Positions 54,557 through 63,769 are shown, counted from the stretch's first letter. The stretch is 64,000 bases of DNA from Blautia_A aquisgranensis (GCF_040096615.1 NZ_JBBMEJ010000008.1:94104-158103); one strand, 5' to 3'. Numbers and translations are program-made. Notes: a model not told the origin generated them from the letters alone.

Positions 54557-54592
54557 TAAGACGAACAATCTTTTTACGGATTATTCGCCTTA
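54557..54592 (-). terminator. Terminator overlapping the response-regulator stop codon
   Basis: TAAG-a-CGAA-c-AATC pairs with G-g-ATT-a-TTCG-c-CTTA around TTTTTAC; the TAA stop (54590-54592) forms the base of the stem. On the minus strand it is followed by TTATTTTATTTG. Confidence 0.7.
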
Positions 54593-55309
54593 CTGCTGTT
54601 CGTTTTCATTATTCAATTCAAATTTGTAACCTATATCCCTGACACTGACAATGCAATTCCCGGCACCGTCTTCAACGACATTCAACTTTTTTCTCAATCG
54701 CTTTACCAGACACCAGATGATATTTTTAATATCACCAACAGAATAATCTTTCCATACAAGCTGGTAAATCTGTTCAAATGTGTATACTCTCATCGGTGTC
54801 ACCGCTAATAAGTATAAAAAATTATATTCTTGTCGTGTTAAATGTAACGCTACATTATTCCAAAATACTTTATGTTTCTTATGATCCATTACAAGTTTTC
54901 CCTTATTAATCATCGTTTCGGATTGCTTTTGAGTTATTTTTTGTTTATTATTTCGTCGTGCCAATGAAAAAATCTGCAGATCTACTTCTTCTATAGTGCT
55001 ATTTATATCCATTACACAATCTGCACCAGCGTATATTAATTCTTTTTTCCATGACATACACAATAAAGAGGAAGCATCCGTCAAAATAATAATTGGTATC
55101 TGCGTTATTTTTCTAATAGCAGATATAATATTACTTATGTTCTCTTTATAAAGGATCACTCCTATTATAAGCACATCATAAGAAAATAAACTCAAATTAT
55201 GCAGTAAAATTTGTAGATTTTCTGCATAATCTGAGTTTACCTCATTGAATAGTTTTTGATATGATTGATTGTCAAAATATGCTAATATTTTGTATTTTGT
55301 GTCTTTCAT
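54590..55309 (-). CDS. OmpR-like winged-helix regulator with degenerate receiver
   Basis: 239 residues. The C-terminal winged helix (about 135-235) is clear: HLTRQEYNFLYLLAVTPMRV, QIYQLVWKDYSVGDIKNIIW, VSVRDIGYKFELN. The N-terminal domain folds like a receiver, but the phospho-acceptor position reads DVLIIGVILYKEN (Gly instead of Asp) and the KP motif is missing, so normal phosphorylation is unlikely. No sensor kinase is nearby. It lies between the conjugation genes and the transport island. Its target is unknown. Confidence 0.85.
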   Translation of the reverse strand: MKDTKYKILAYFDNQSYQKLFNEVNSDYAENLQILLHNLSLFSYDVLIIGVILYKENISNIISAIRKITQIPIIILTDASSLLCMSWKKELIYAGADCVMDINSTIEEVDLQIFSLARRNNKQKITQKQSETMINKGKLVMDHKKHKVFWNNVALHLTRQEYNFLYLLAVTPMRVYTFEQIYQLVWKDYSVGDIKNIIWCLVKRLRKKLNVVEDGAGNCIVSVRDIGYKFELNNENEQQ

Positions 55310-55454
55310 ATTTCTATTTTAAAAAAGCAACACTTTCTATTTCTTCACAGGAAAATCATCAAATGCATTGTCATTTTTTGCAAAGCACACTTTCTTGCCG
55401 CATGCTCTGATATTCGCATGTGATCAGGTACAAATGTGGGGCATTCATATTGCC

Positions 55455-57191
55455 CTATAATTTCCAACTTTTAATGGATTTTTCTTTTTCCCACATAGTT
55501 TTATAAAGAGGCACTGATTGTAATAATTCATCATGTTTTCCGCAGCCCTGCAAAAAACCGTCAGATAAAACAAGTATCTGATCTGCATTTTGGATATAGG
55601 ACAAAGTGTGTGATACAAGGAACACCGTCTTGCCCTTAATCATTTCTTCTATGCCCTTCTGTATTGCTACGGCATTTTCGGCATCCAGACTGGAAAGTGC
55701 CTCATCCAAAAGAATGATCGGAGAATCTTTCAAAATTGCCCTCGCAATAGCGACGCGCTGACGCTCACCGCCGGAAAGACTTGCGCCGCCCTCGCTGATA
55801 ATCGTTTGATAGCCCTGTGGGAGCTTTTCTATAAATTCGTGACAGTGAGCCTTTTTTGCCGCCTCTATTACCTGCTCATCCGTTGTGCTCTGGTTTCCCA
55901 TCCGGATATTATTCATCATGGTATCCTGAAAAAGATATACTTCCTGAAAAACGACACTCACATGACGCACCAGATCACTATGCTTTAATGCTGCCGCATC
56001 TTTCCCATTCAACAGAATCCGCCCGTTTTTCGGCGTTATAAATCCCGGAATTAAATTAAGCAGAGTGGATTTGCCGCTTCCAGAAGGGCCAACCAATGCA
56101 GTGATCGTTCCAGGTTTAGCTGAAAAACTTACATGACTAACTGCTTCACGCTTTCCATCATAGCTAAACGATACATTTTCAAACCGTACATCGGCTTGTA
56201 TATCTGCAAACTGTGTAGTTCCCTGTTTTTCATTTTCAGTCGGCAGGTTGTTGATTTCTGCTATGTTATCCAACGATGCGTTTGCAAGATTCATCATGGC
56301 AAAGGAACCCATCAGAGCTTCCAGCGGACGGTAAAAAATAATGCCCATAATTGCAAAAAACAAATAGGTTGCCGGGGTTAATGAACCAGAACGAACCATT
56401 GCAATGCCAACACCCAAGCTCAAAAACAGGCCCAGATTCAGGCAGATCTTATAACCCATGCTCCAATTCGTCAGCGTCGCTTCATAACGGTCAGAAGCCG
56501 TGCAATATCTGTCCACCTGATTCTCCACGAGCTTACCGGATTGCTCCAGCCGGTATGCCTTGATCGTTTCCATGCCCTGTACATATTCCAGTGTGGAATC
56601 AATCATTACCACCTGTGCATTTTTCTTCTGCTCTCCCAGTTGAACCATGCTCTTTTGAAACTGCTGGTAGAGGATATAGCCGGGGATGATCCCCACAAAC
56701 AGAAGAAGCGCCATACGCCAGTCCACACTAAGCAGCATCAGAGCAAATACAACCGTCATTATCATGCTGGAAACGAAACCGGCAATAATCTCCATGATAT
56801 TCATTTCCACGAAACTTAAATCAGTTGTAAACAAAGATGTAAGCTGGCTGATCTTGTCTTTTGTAAAGTAGTAGAGCGGAAACTGTTTGATTTTCGCCGC
56901 AATCGAAAGACGTTCATCCCGCATCATGGCATAAGATACCGGGCGCTGCTTTACAATCGTAAAGTAATAAAAAATAAAATGCAGGACAGTATAAACCAGA
57001 AACATAAGGCTATACTGTATCAGTTTTTCCCTTGTAAACGAGCCGCCCAAAATATCTTTTATCGCAAGGAACAGCATGAAATATATCGCGCCCTCACAAA
57101 TTGAGGTCAACGCCTGAAACAGCCACGCAAGATAAAGCTGCTTTTTGCGCTCGCCTGCAAGGTCTAAGAATTTCCGTATCATAGCAATCAT
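55455..57191 (-). CDS. ABC exporter-fold half-transporter, second of a pair
   Basis: 578 residues from ATG 57191 (GGGAGG nine bases upstream); a longer frame to 57215 is less likely. Six helices (about 20-300) precede a nucleotide-binding domain with Walker A GPSGSGKST, signature ASLSGGERQR and Walker B IILLDEALSSLD, all canonical. It overlaps its partner by ATGA. In yersiniabactin and mycobactin systems, pairs of exporter-fold ABC proteins import metal-loaded siderophores; the linked ECF and AraC genes suggest the same here. A drug exporter remains possible. Confidence 0.9.
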   Translation of the reverse strand: MIAMIRKFLDLAGERKKQLYLAWLFQALTSICEGAIYFMLFLAIKDILGGSFTREKLIQYSLMFLVYTVLHFIFYYFTIVKQRPVSYAMMRDERLSIAAKIKQFPLYYFTKDKISQLTSLFTTDLSFVEMNIMEIIAGFVSSMIMTVVFALMLLSVDWRMALLLFVGIIPGYILYQQFQKSMVQLGEQKKNAQVVMIDSTLEYVQGMETIKAYRLEQSGKLVENQVDRYCTASDRYEATLTNWSMGYKICLNLGLFLSLGVGIAMVRSGSLTPATYLFFAIMGIIFYRPLEALMGSFAMMNLANASLDNIAEINNLPTENEKQGTTQFADIQADVRFENVSFSYDGKREAVSHVSFSAKPGTITALVGPSGSGKSTLLNLIPGFITPKNGRILLNGKDAAALKHSDLVRHVSVVFQEVYLFQDTMMNNIRMGNQSTTDEQVIEAAKKAHCHEFIEKLPQGYQTIISEGGASLSGGERQRVAIARAILKDSPIILLDEALSSLDAENAVAIQKGIEEMIKGKTVFLVSHTLSYIQNADQILVLSDGFLQGCGKHDELLQSVPLYKTMWEKEKSIKSWKL

Positions 57192-58927
57192 GCGTTTACA
57201 CCTCCCATTTTCCATTGATCGGATTGCTCAAAGGCCGCCCACATATCCTGATACGGGGAGCAACGTCTTATCAATTCATCATGTGTGCCGCAATCAATCA
57301 CTTTGCCTTGTTCCAGAACCACAATCGAATCAGCTTCCTTGATACTAGAAAGACGGTGCGCTATTACGAGTACGGTTTTTCCCTCTGATAATTTAGCCAG
57401 CGCCTTTTGCAGTAAATCTTCATTGTCGGCGTCAATGTAAGCCGTTGCCTCGTCAAGAATCACAACCGACGCATTTTTCAGAATTGCCCTTGCCAATGTG
57501 ATTCTCTGTTTTTCGCCACCGCTCAACTTGGTTTCCTTGTCTATCACTGTGTCATAGCCCTTTGGAAGCCGCATAATAAAGTCGTGACATACGGCATCCT
57601 TTGCTGCCTGCATCATTTCTTCCTCCGTGGCCTCTGGGTTTCCCATCATAATGTTTTCCCGGATACTCTTTTTGAACAGGAACGTATTCTGGGTCACAAA
57701 GGAGATCTGGGACATCAGATCGGATAGCGGAATCTGGTTCAGCGGTACGCCTCCCAGGCAAATCTGTCCCTCGGTTATATCCCAAAACCGGCAGATCAGG
57801 CTGGCCGCCGTACTTTTACCGCTGCCGGAAACACCGACGAGCGCAGTTACTTTTCCGTCAGGAACAGTAAATGAGACATCTTTTAATACCGGCTGTCCTT
57901 CCCCATAGGAAAATGTAACGTGTTCAAACACAATCGTGTGGTCGGAAAGTTCTGCCTTCGAGGTCGTATCCGCCATTTCATCCAGCTTCAGAATTTCGTC
58001 TATCTTTTTTGCAACAGAAGCGTTCATGCCGATATAATCAAAGTTATTAGAAACAGTTTCCAACGGAATCAGCATGGCAAGCCCCATAAACAGATACATA
58101 ATATAGCTGGCCGCTGTCACGCTGCCGGAGAGGTACATCAAACCGGCAAGTGGAAACAAGAACACAAGGTTGCTGTTTAAGTCGGCATGATTAAAAGCAA
58201 CATATTTCAAGCAGCTTTGGAACCACTCTGTTACAACGGTGCTGTAAGTGCGGATGCTTTCTGACAGGCGGCCATAAGTGGATTCGTCGGCGGCAAATAT
58301 CTTCAGTTCTTTCATACCGTTGACATATTCCACCGTCTTAACGCTGACGTCGGCAAACGCCTGATTAAATTCGTCCATTTTTTTCATCTGAACGATAATC
58401 ATAAGAATACCGACAAGAATAAACAGAACGACCGGAATCAGCATGATACCGGCTACCCTAATGTCCAATATCGCCAGCAGGATTTCCATACATAGCGGTA
58501 CAGCGAGACCAGAAATAATCTCTGGAATGTTATGGGCGTAAAATGTCTCCAACTGTTCCATATTGTCCATAATGATCGTTTTGACCTGCCCGGATGCCGT
58601 TGTTTTCACATAGCCCATTGGTAAACGGGCAATTTTACGGAACAGCTTTTTACGGGTTTCCCCCAAGGTCTGGTAGGCTACCTTGTGAGAGATTTTTGTG
58701 CCGGTTCCAAACAGCAGATGTTTCAAAATGATTGCTGCGGCAATCAGGCACACATATTGAAAAAGATTCTCTGTCCGTTCATTCAGAAAACAGGTCACAA
58801 TGCCCCAAACGCCCAAATAGGGCAGGATGCCGCACAAAACAGACAGGACGCAGCAGATTACCGCGCCGATCAGGCGACGCTTATTTTTCTTATCAATTAG
58901 TCCAAACAGAGCTTTTACATCACTCAT
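57188..58927 (-). CDS. ABC exporter-fold half-transporter, first of a pair
   Basis: 579 residues. Six membrane helices, then Walker A GVSGSGKSTAASLI, signature TKLSGGEKQRI and Walker B VVILDEATAYIDADNE, canonical. The ribosome site AAGGAGG lies within the 3' end of the AraC-like gene, whose TGA overlaps this gene's ATG region. Upstream context is ECF S-T-AA'. The pair resembles YbtP/YbtQ or IrtA/IrtB in operon setting; similarity at sequence level was not measured. Confidence 0.9.
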   Translation of the reverse strand: MSDVKALFGLIDKKNKRRLIGAVICCVLSVLCGILPYLGVWGIVTCFLNERTENLFQYVCLIAAAIILKHLLFGTGTKISHKVAYQTLGETRKKLFRKIARLPMGYVKTTASGQVKTIIMDNMEQLETFYAHNIPEIISGLAVPLCMEILLAILDIRVAGIMLIPVVLFILVGILMIIVQMKKMDEFNQAFADVSVKTVEYVNGMKELKIFAADESTYGRLSESIRTYSTVVTEWFQSCLKYVAFNHADLNSNLVFLFPLAGLMYLSGSVTAASYIMYLFMGLAMLIPLETVSNNFDYIGMNASVAKKIDEILKLDEMADTTSKAELSDHTIVFEHVTFSYGEGQPVLKDVSFTVPDGKVTALVGVSGSGKSTAASLICRFWDITEGQICLGGVPLNQIPLSDLMSQISFVTQNTFLFKKSIRENIMMGNPEATEEEMMQAAKDAVCHDFIMRLPKGYDTVIDKETKLSGGEKQRITLARAILKNASVVILDEATAYIDADNEDLLQKALAKLSEGKTVLVIAHRLSSIKEADSIVVLEQGKVIDCGTHDELIRRCSPYQDMWAAFEQSDQWKMGGVNA

Positions 58928-59582
58928 TACAATTCATCTCCTCCTTGCGGAATAGTGAAATTCCAAAATCTGTCCGATACTCCATTTTGCCAACTAGGTA
59001 TAGCAATAGTTCCATGACTTTAATACGCATAAGGTAATTGCGGTACTGTTCCGGCAGCAAGAGCAGTTCGGTAAAAATATGCTCCACGCTTTTTGTCGCT
59101 GGTGCTATAAAACAGCCGCCCGCTGTAAAAAGCCCTTGAAAATCCATGTCCTCGTCAAACGCGATTGTCCCCAGCATGATATTCAGGCTGTTTATAATCT
59201 GCGGCAAATAAGCCACCACTGAAACACCAACAAAAGGGTTTTTCCCAAAATCACAGCTTTTCAGGTGGCTTGCACCATTGAAAACAGAAATATAATGGTC
59301 GCTCATAACCATCTCCGGCTGGTTGCTGAACAGCATATTCACTCGCCCATGAAAGCAATAGGTGACTTCAATAAAACGATCCTTACATTGGATGCTCTTT
59401 TGAATTGGAGTTGTGATATGAACATTGCTATAAACAATTTCAGCACCAGGCATCACTTCAAAGCTCTGCATGGTGCCTTTCCCAAATTTTGGAGAAATTG
59501 TATATATCTTTGAATCCTTTTCAACGGAACAGTTACCGATCAGCTCATGGAAGAACAGGAGGTCATTTTCCATTCTCCTCAA
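58920..59582 (-). CDS. AraC-type sensor-domain protein without DNA-binding domain
   Basis: 220 residues from TTG 59582 (AAGGAGG seven bases upstream; a nearer ATG at 59573 has worse spacing). The whole protein matches an AraC sensor region and parallels the N-terminal half of the full AraC protein at 62696: IKVMELLLYLVGKMEYRTD aligns with the KVGELLSIVAG segment there. It then stops where the helix-turn-helix would begin. Its last codons carry the ribosome site of the next gene, so the short form seems settled and not freshly broken. It may bind the same ligand or form mixed dimers. That is inference. Confidence 0.75.
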   Translation of the reverse strand: MRRMENDLLFFHELIGNCSVEKDSKIYTISPKFGKGTMQSFEVMPGAEIVYSNVHITTPIQKSIQCKDRFIEVTYCFHGRVNMLFSNQPEMVMSDHYISVFNGASHLKSCDFGKNPFVGVSVVAYLPQIINSLNIMLGTIAFDEDMDFQGLFTAGGCFIAPATKSVEHIFTELLLLPEQYRNYLMRIKVMELLLYLVGKMEYRTDFGISLFRKEEMNCNE

Positions 59583-61056
59583 GGTTCTGCCTCCTTTCTG
59601 ACCGCAAGAAAAAATCGCGTAGTCGATGCAGATTGTCGTAGGAAAGTGGGTAATCTTCCTGCTGTTTTCCGTTATCTAAATGAATCACTCTTGTACAGGC
59701 TGCCGCTAAAAATTCGTAATCATGGGTTACAACAAAAATTACCTTTCCCATTTTAGAAAGCGTTTGAAATAACCCTGCAACCTGAATCATGCTGTCATAA
59801 TCAAGTCCGCTAGTCGGTTCATCAAAAATTAAAACATCCTTACGGCATACCATACTTACTGCCACGGCCGCACGCTGCTTCTGGCCCCCGGAAAGTGTAT
59901 TGGGATGATGCGTACGGTACTCATAAATACCCAGCCGTTCCATTGCCTGTTTTGCTGCATCCAGATCAGGATGCTTAATTCCAAATACACATTCCTTTTC
60001 CAATGTATCGGCAAATAACTGATAGCTTACGTCCTGCATCACCATATAGGAATGTTTTAATCGGCTCTTTGCGTTCAGTTCTTTACCATCCCAAAGAATC
60101 TTTCCCGTACAGTTTGTGTGCAGACCGCATAGTGATCTGGAAAATGTAGATTTTCCGGCTCCATTATGGCCGATAATTCCTATGATTTCTCCCGGTGCCG
60201 CACTCAAATTCAAATCGTCCAGAACCAGCTTTTTCTTATAGAACAAGGATAAGTTCCTGACTTCCAAAATCGGCTTTTGAGAATTTTCAGCAAAGGCCCT
60301 TGGCTGTACCTTTGACAAATCTAAAGCGCGAAGTCCCATACTATGCCGCTGTTCTTCAGGAGTAGAAAGAAACTGACTTGGAGAAAACACAGCAGATATA
60401 GCCCCGTTTTCCATATACGCAATGCGGTCAACTAATTCCCTTAGATAATAAATCCTATGTTCTGCAATTAGAATGGTCTTGCCTTGTTTCTTTAGGAGTT
60501 CAAGTGTACGCCGCAAATCCTCAATAGCATCCATATCCAGATTGGACGATGGTTCATCTAACAAGTAAATACTCGGAGACATAGCATAGATGGACGCAAA
60601 CGCCACCTTTTGTTTTTCACCGCCAGACAATTCAAATATGCTTCTCCCCGTCAGATGTGCTATATCTAAATCCGCAACTGTCTTTGAAATGCGTTCTTTC
60701 ATTTTTTCCCTTGGATAAGTCAGATTTTCCATTCCAAAGGAGATTTCACTGTCTGTATCTACATTAAAAAATTGAGAGCGTGGATTTTGGAATACAGACC
60801 CCACATACTCGGACACTTCATATATGGGATAATCCTGTATATTTTTACCGTCAACATAGGTTGTTCCGGTGACTTCTCCCGGATAAAAGTATGGAATCAG
60901 GCCATTCACAAGACGGGTCAATGTGGTTTTCCCACAGCCGCTTCGCCCACACAACAGCACACACTCGCCTTTGTTGATTGTCAAATCAACATCGCGCAGT
61001 CCGCCATTTTGTAATGATTCCTGATAGGTAAAAGAAACCTTGTCAAAACGGATCAT
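59563..61056 (-). CDS. ECF transporter ATPase, fused A and A' domains
   Basis: 497 residues, two ABC domains in tandem. The first has CGRSGCGKTTLTRLVNGLIP, LSGGEKQKVAFASIYAMSPS and YLLDEPSSNLD; the second has GHNGAGKSTFSRSLCG, LSGGQKQRAAVAV and LIFDEPTSGLD. Start ATG 61056 overlaps the EcfT stop as TAATG and follows AGGGGGTG; a longer frame is out of register with that coupling. It energises the linked T and S components. Fused EcfAA' is typical of dedicated, not shared, ECF systems. Confidence 0.93.
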   Translation of the reverse strand: MIRFDKVSFTYQESLQNGGLRDVDLTINKGECVLLCGRSGCGKTTLTRLVNGLIPYFYPGEVTGTTYVDGKNIQDYPIYEVSEYVGSVFQNPRSQFFNVDTDSEISFGMENLTYPREKMKERISKTVADLDIAHLTGRSIFELSGGEKQKVAFASIYAMSPSIYLLDEPSSNLDMDAIEDLRRTLELLKKQGKTILIAEHRIYYLRELVDRIAYMENGAISAVFSPSQFLSTPEEQRHSMGLRALDLSKVQPRAFAENSQKPILEVRNLSLFYKKKLVLDDLNLSAAPGEIIGIIGHNGAGKSTFSRSLCGLHTNCTGKILWDGKELNAKSRLKHSYMVMQDVSYQLFADTLEKECVFGIKHPDLDAAKQAMERLGIYEYRTHHPNTLSGGQKQRAAVAVSMVCRKDVLIFDEPTSGLDYDSMIQVAGLFQTLSKMGKVIFVVTHDYEFLAAACTRVIHLDNGKQQEDYPLSYDNLHRLRDFFLRSERRQNLEENGK

Positions 61057-61796
61057 TAGCCTGCACCCCCTTTCAATTTCAGCCAGATTGACACTGACAT
61101 AAACAAAGTGAACAGGATAAAGCATACGGCATCCGCAACACTAAAGTGGATTTCCTGCAAGCAGGTTCGGGGCTTCGGATTTTCCAGCCCCCTTGTAACA
61201 GCCGCCGCCGACAATTCATCCGCCACTTTCAGTGCTGACATCATCATCGGAACATAGATACATTCCACTGTTCGGGCCGGATGGGTCAGCAGACTTTTGA
61301 CGGTTGGAGCTACATCGCGCATCCGCATGGCGTCGCTGATATAGCCCCAATCCTCATGCACCATAGGAAAATAGCGGAGCATGACCGTCAGAGGAATAAC
61401 CATTGCTTTTGGCATATGAATACGGTTCATGGCCGCCATAAATTCATTTACCCTTGTCGTGCTGACTAAAATACCTCCGAGCATGGCACAAGGAAAGATT
61501 TTACGGATAAATACGGTAAATGTTACAATCGCAATCTGCAAAGTCCCTGTCAAATAATTTGTTCCAATGATATGCAGAACAACCATTCCCGCATAGACAG
61601 CAGCCATTCTTACCGTAAACCGCTTTGCTCCTACAAGGATGCCGAGAATCACAACGCATACAACCAGCGCAATCTCATAGAGTAAAGAGGGCGCAAGGAA
61701 CAACGCAACATTTCCGACGATCAACAGATATAGTTTTGTGCGAGGGTCTAAATGTAATGTGGCAAGTGTGTCTTTTGTTTGCAGTTGCATCTCCAT
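61056..61796 (-). CDS. ECF transporter T component
   Basis: 246 residues, about five membrane helices. LHLDPRTKLYLLIVGNVALF is the classic EcfT start, and the coupling-helix Ala-Arg-Gly type motifs appear in MRDVAPTVKSLLTHPARTVE and AAAVTRGLENPKP. TAATG overlaps couple it to both the S and the A genes. It is the scaffold linking the ATPases and the S component. Confidence 0.93.
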   Translation of the reverse strand: MEMQLQTKDTLATLHLDPRTKLYLLIVGNVALFLAPSLLYEIALVVCVVILGILVGAKRFTVRMAAVYAGMVVLHIIGTNYLTGTLQIAIVTFTVFIRKIFPCAMLGGILVSTTRVNEFMAAMNRIHMPKAMVIPLTVMLRYFPMVHEDWGYISDAMRMRDVAPTVKSLLTHPARTVECIYVPMMMSALKVADELSAAAVTRGLENPKPRTCLQEIHFSVADAVCFILFTLFMSVSIWLKLKGGAG

Positions 61797-62401
61797 TACA
61801 CTACTCCGGCCTTTTCAAAATGCTTTTTCAATAGTTTCTGGCCTACAAGACCGCTGATAGCAGCACAGATCAACACGCCGATAATCATTGCCGGGAGCAT
61901 CCAGTTTTGCGCGGTTGAAACCATTGTGTCCATATAGGTCTGTTCTGTTCCCTTTTCTACCAAATATTGCACATAGGCGTCGCGGTCAAACCAAAGCATA
62001 CCGTAGGAGAAAACTGGGCTGAGAACAAAAATCATGTAGGACAACAGGTTACGCCCTTTGTTTCTAAAGTTCCCGGAACCGGCCAGCAGATCGGCCACAA
62101 CGCCGAGAATACAATATGCCAAACACATAGACCAGTACATACCGAGTACGAACAGTACACCTCCTACCAAAATACCGGTGACAATGATTGGGCCATGCTT
62201 CGGCACCTTCGCCAGTATCAGCATATAAACCGGGCCGCACAGCAGCGCAATAGACAGCGGGCAAAGGAAAGTCAGTACAGGGAAGAACCCAAAGATAGCC
62301 TCGCCAATCATGGCGCATACCATGTACAAAGCAGCAAGGATGCCGGTGGTAATCAAATCACGCACAGACAGCCCTTTTTTCATTTGTTGTGAATTAGACA
62401 T
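61796..62401 (-). CDS. ECF-type S component, MptD/Trep_Strep family
   Basis: 201 residues from ATG 62401 (AGGAGG nine bases upstream), six helices. LSVRDLITTGILAALYMVCA, EAIFGFFPVLTFLCPLSIAL and GPVYMLILAKVPKHGPI match the family first named Trep_Strep (TIGR02185), whose members pair with dedicated EcfT/EcfA and often neighbour AraC regulators and ABC exporter pairs. The substrate is not established; a metallophore or its metal is the contextual guess. Confidence 0.85.
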   Translation of the reverse strand: MSNSQQMKKGLSVRDLITTGILAALYMVCAMIGEAIFGFFPVLTFLCPLSIALLCGPVYMLILAKVPKHGPIIVTGILVGGVLFVLGMYWSMCLAYCILGVVADLLAGSGNFRNKGRNLLSYMIFVLSPVFSYGMLWFDRDAYVQYLVEKGTEQTYMDTMVSTAQNWMLPAMIIGVLICAAISGLVGQKLLKKHFEKAGVV

Positions 62402-62480
62402 TTTCAACGTCCTCCTATTTATTATTTGCTGGCAGAAGCCTCATTGACCTACGCACAAAATCGTGATAGAATTGCTGTAA

Positions 62481-62494
62481 TTAGAGTCAGCTAA
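62481..62494. promoter_or_regulatory. TTAG-N6-CTAA motif in the divergent promoter region
   Basis: TTAG-AGTCAG-CTAA lies in the 294-bp gap between the ECF operon and araC. It has the same spacing as the site at the ZIP gene (26023) and as the DtxR/IdeR core. It suggests metal control of this island; the arms are only 4 bp, so chance is possible. Confidence 0.4.
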
Positions 62495-62695
62495 CCAGCC
62501 AGTAATGTCATTCTACTCAGTGATTTTTTGGGTGTCAAATCCGGCAAAAAAGGTCAAAACAGGAGTTAAAAGTGGAAAAACAACCGGATATATCAGTGCT
62601 TTTTGTGGTTTTGCTGACAGCCTTTGCGACATTTTGGAGCATAAAAAAAGATACTGCGGATTATTCCGACTACATAAGAAACGGGGGTGAGCAGG

Positions 62696-63694
62696 ATGCA
62701 GACCGATTCTACACAGGCCGCGCACGAATTAGGGGATGCTTCTTTTTATCTGCATGATTATCATTTTCGACAGGATAATCATAATGGAATCTGCACCTTG
62801 CAGCCGCAAAACAGACAAGGCTATGGAAATATCTATCAGGTTCAACCGACAGATGGATTATTCCTGTCAACCGGAAGCTGGATACCATACGCCTCAATGG
62901 AACGCAAATATGAGATCAATCAAAAGCTGGTGAAAATTTATTATTTGGAATCCGGCGGTGTTACCCTGATCCAGAATGGGCGGAAAGCCCAACCTATCAC
63001 AGAGGGAATCCACCTTTATCTAAATAAGCCGTCACAGGGGCGAGTATTATATCAACCCAATATACCAATCAGCTATGCGTCAGTTTTGCTGTTTGAAGAT
63101 TACATAGAGAAAAATCTGCAAGACCGTTTTACCCCGGACGATTTTGACTATGCAGAGGTTTATGATTGGAAAGCTTTTGATTATAATACCCCGGAAATTG
63201 GAACCCTGTTTTTGCAGATACGGGATAAACTGATTGCTGGCGAAACCTCCCGTCTTTACTACGAAAGCAAAGTAGGTGAACTGCTTTCTATTGTGGCAGG
63301 CAACTTTCATAAACAGCGACAGGAGATAGCATCTAAACACCAGTCTCTTTCCAAACAAGAGAAAAAGGCGCTGGAATCTGTACGTCTGGCTATTGAACAG
63401 AATATTTTGAACCCGCCAGAACTCTCGCAGCTTTGCAAAATAGCAGCAATGGGACAAACTAAACTTCGAGAATCATTCAAAAAAATGTATGGTGTTCCTA
63501 TTGGGACATACATTCGACAATCCAAAATGAAATATGCTTCACTGTTACTTAAAAAGAATGAATTATCAATTTCATCTATAGCCAAACATTTAGGGTATCA
63601 AAACGCAAGTAAATTTTCTAGCGCTTTTAAAAACTATTTTAATCAATCGCCTGAAATTTATCGAAAAAATAATTATAATATACGTAAAGATTAG
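62696..63694 (+). CDS. AraC-family regulator of the transport island (YbtA-like context)
   Basis: 332 residues from ATG 62696 (GGGGGTGAG upstream). The N-terminal sensor (about 40-190) contains WIPYASMERKYEINQKLVKI and YLESGGVTLIQNG. The C-terminal tandem helix-turn-helix spans about 230-330 (ELSQLCKIAAMGQTKLRESF, ISSIAKHLGYQNASKFSSAF). It is divergent from the ECF-AraC-like-ABC operon and is its likely activator. AraC proteins next to siderophore uptake genes, such as YbtA, respond to the metal-loaded ligand. Confidence 0.9.
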   Translation: MQTDSTQAAHELGDASFYLHDYHFRQDNHNGICTLQPQNRQGYGNIYQVQPTDGLFLSTGSWIPYASMERKYEINQKLVKIYYLESGGVTLIQNGRKAQPITEGIHLYLNKPSQGRVLYQPNIPISYASVLLFEDYIEKNLQDRFTPDDFDYAEVYDWKAFDYNTPEIGTLFLQIRDKLIAGETSRLYYESKVGELLSIVAGNFHKQRQEIASKHQSLSKQEKKALESVRLAIEQNILNPPELSQLCKIAAMGQTKLRESFKKMYGVPIGTYIRQSKMKYASLLLKKNELSISSIAKHLGYQNASKFSSAFKNYFNQSPEIYRKNNYNIRKD

Positions 63695-63740
63695 AATCAC
63701 TTGCCATTTTTTTAGAAATTTTTTAATTATATTATCACAA

Positions 63741-63769
63741 AAAAGAGGCGCTAAGTTTGCACCTCTTTT
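63741..63769. terminator. Terminator of araC, also facing the CHAP gene
   Basis: AAAAGAGG pairs with CCTCTTTT over a 13-base loop, 47 bases after the araC stop. A and T runs on both sides allow termination from either direction. Confidence 0.8.

Noticed and set aside
62505..62690. Plus-strand frame in the ECF/araC intergenic region
   Set aside because: No ribosome site; composition looks non-coding and it crosses the promoter region.
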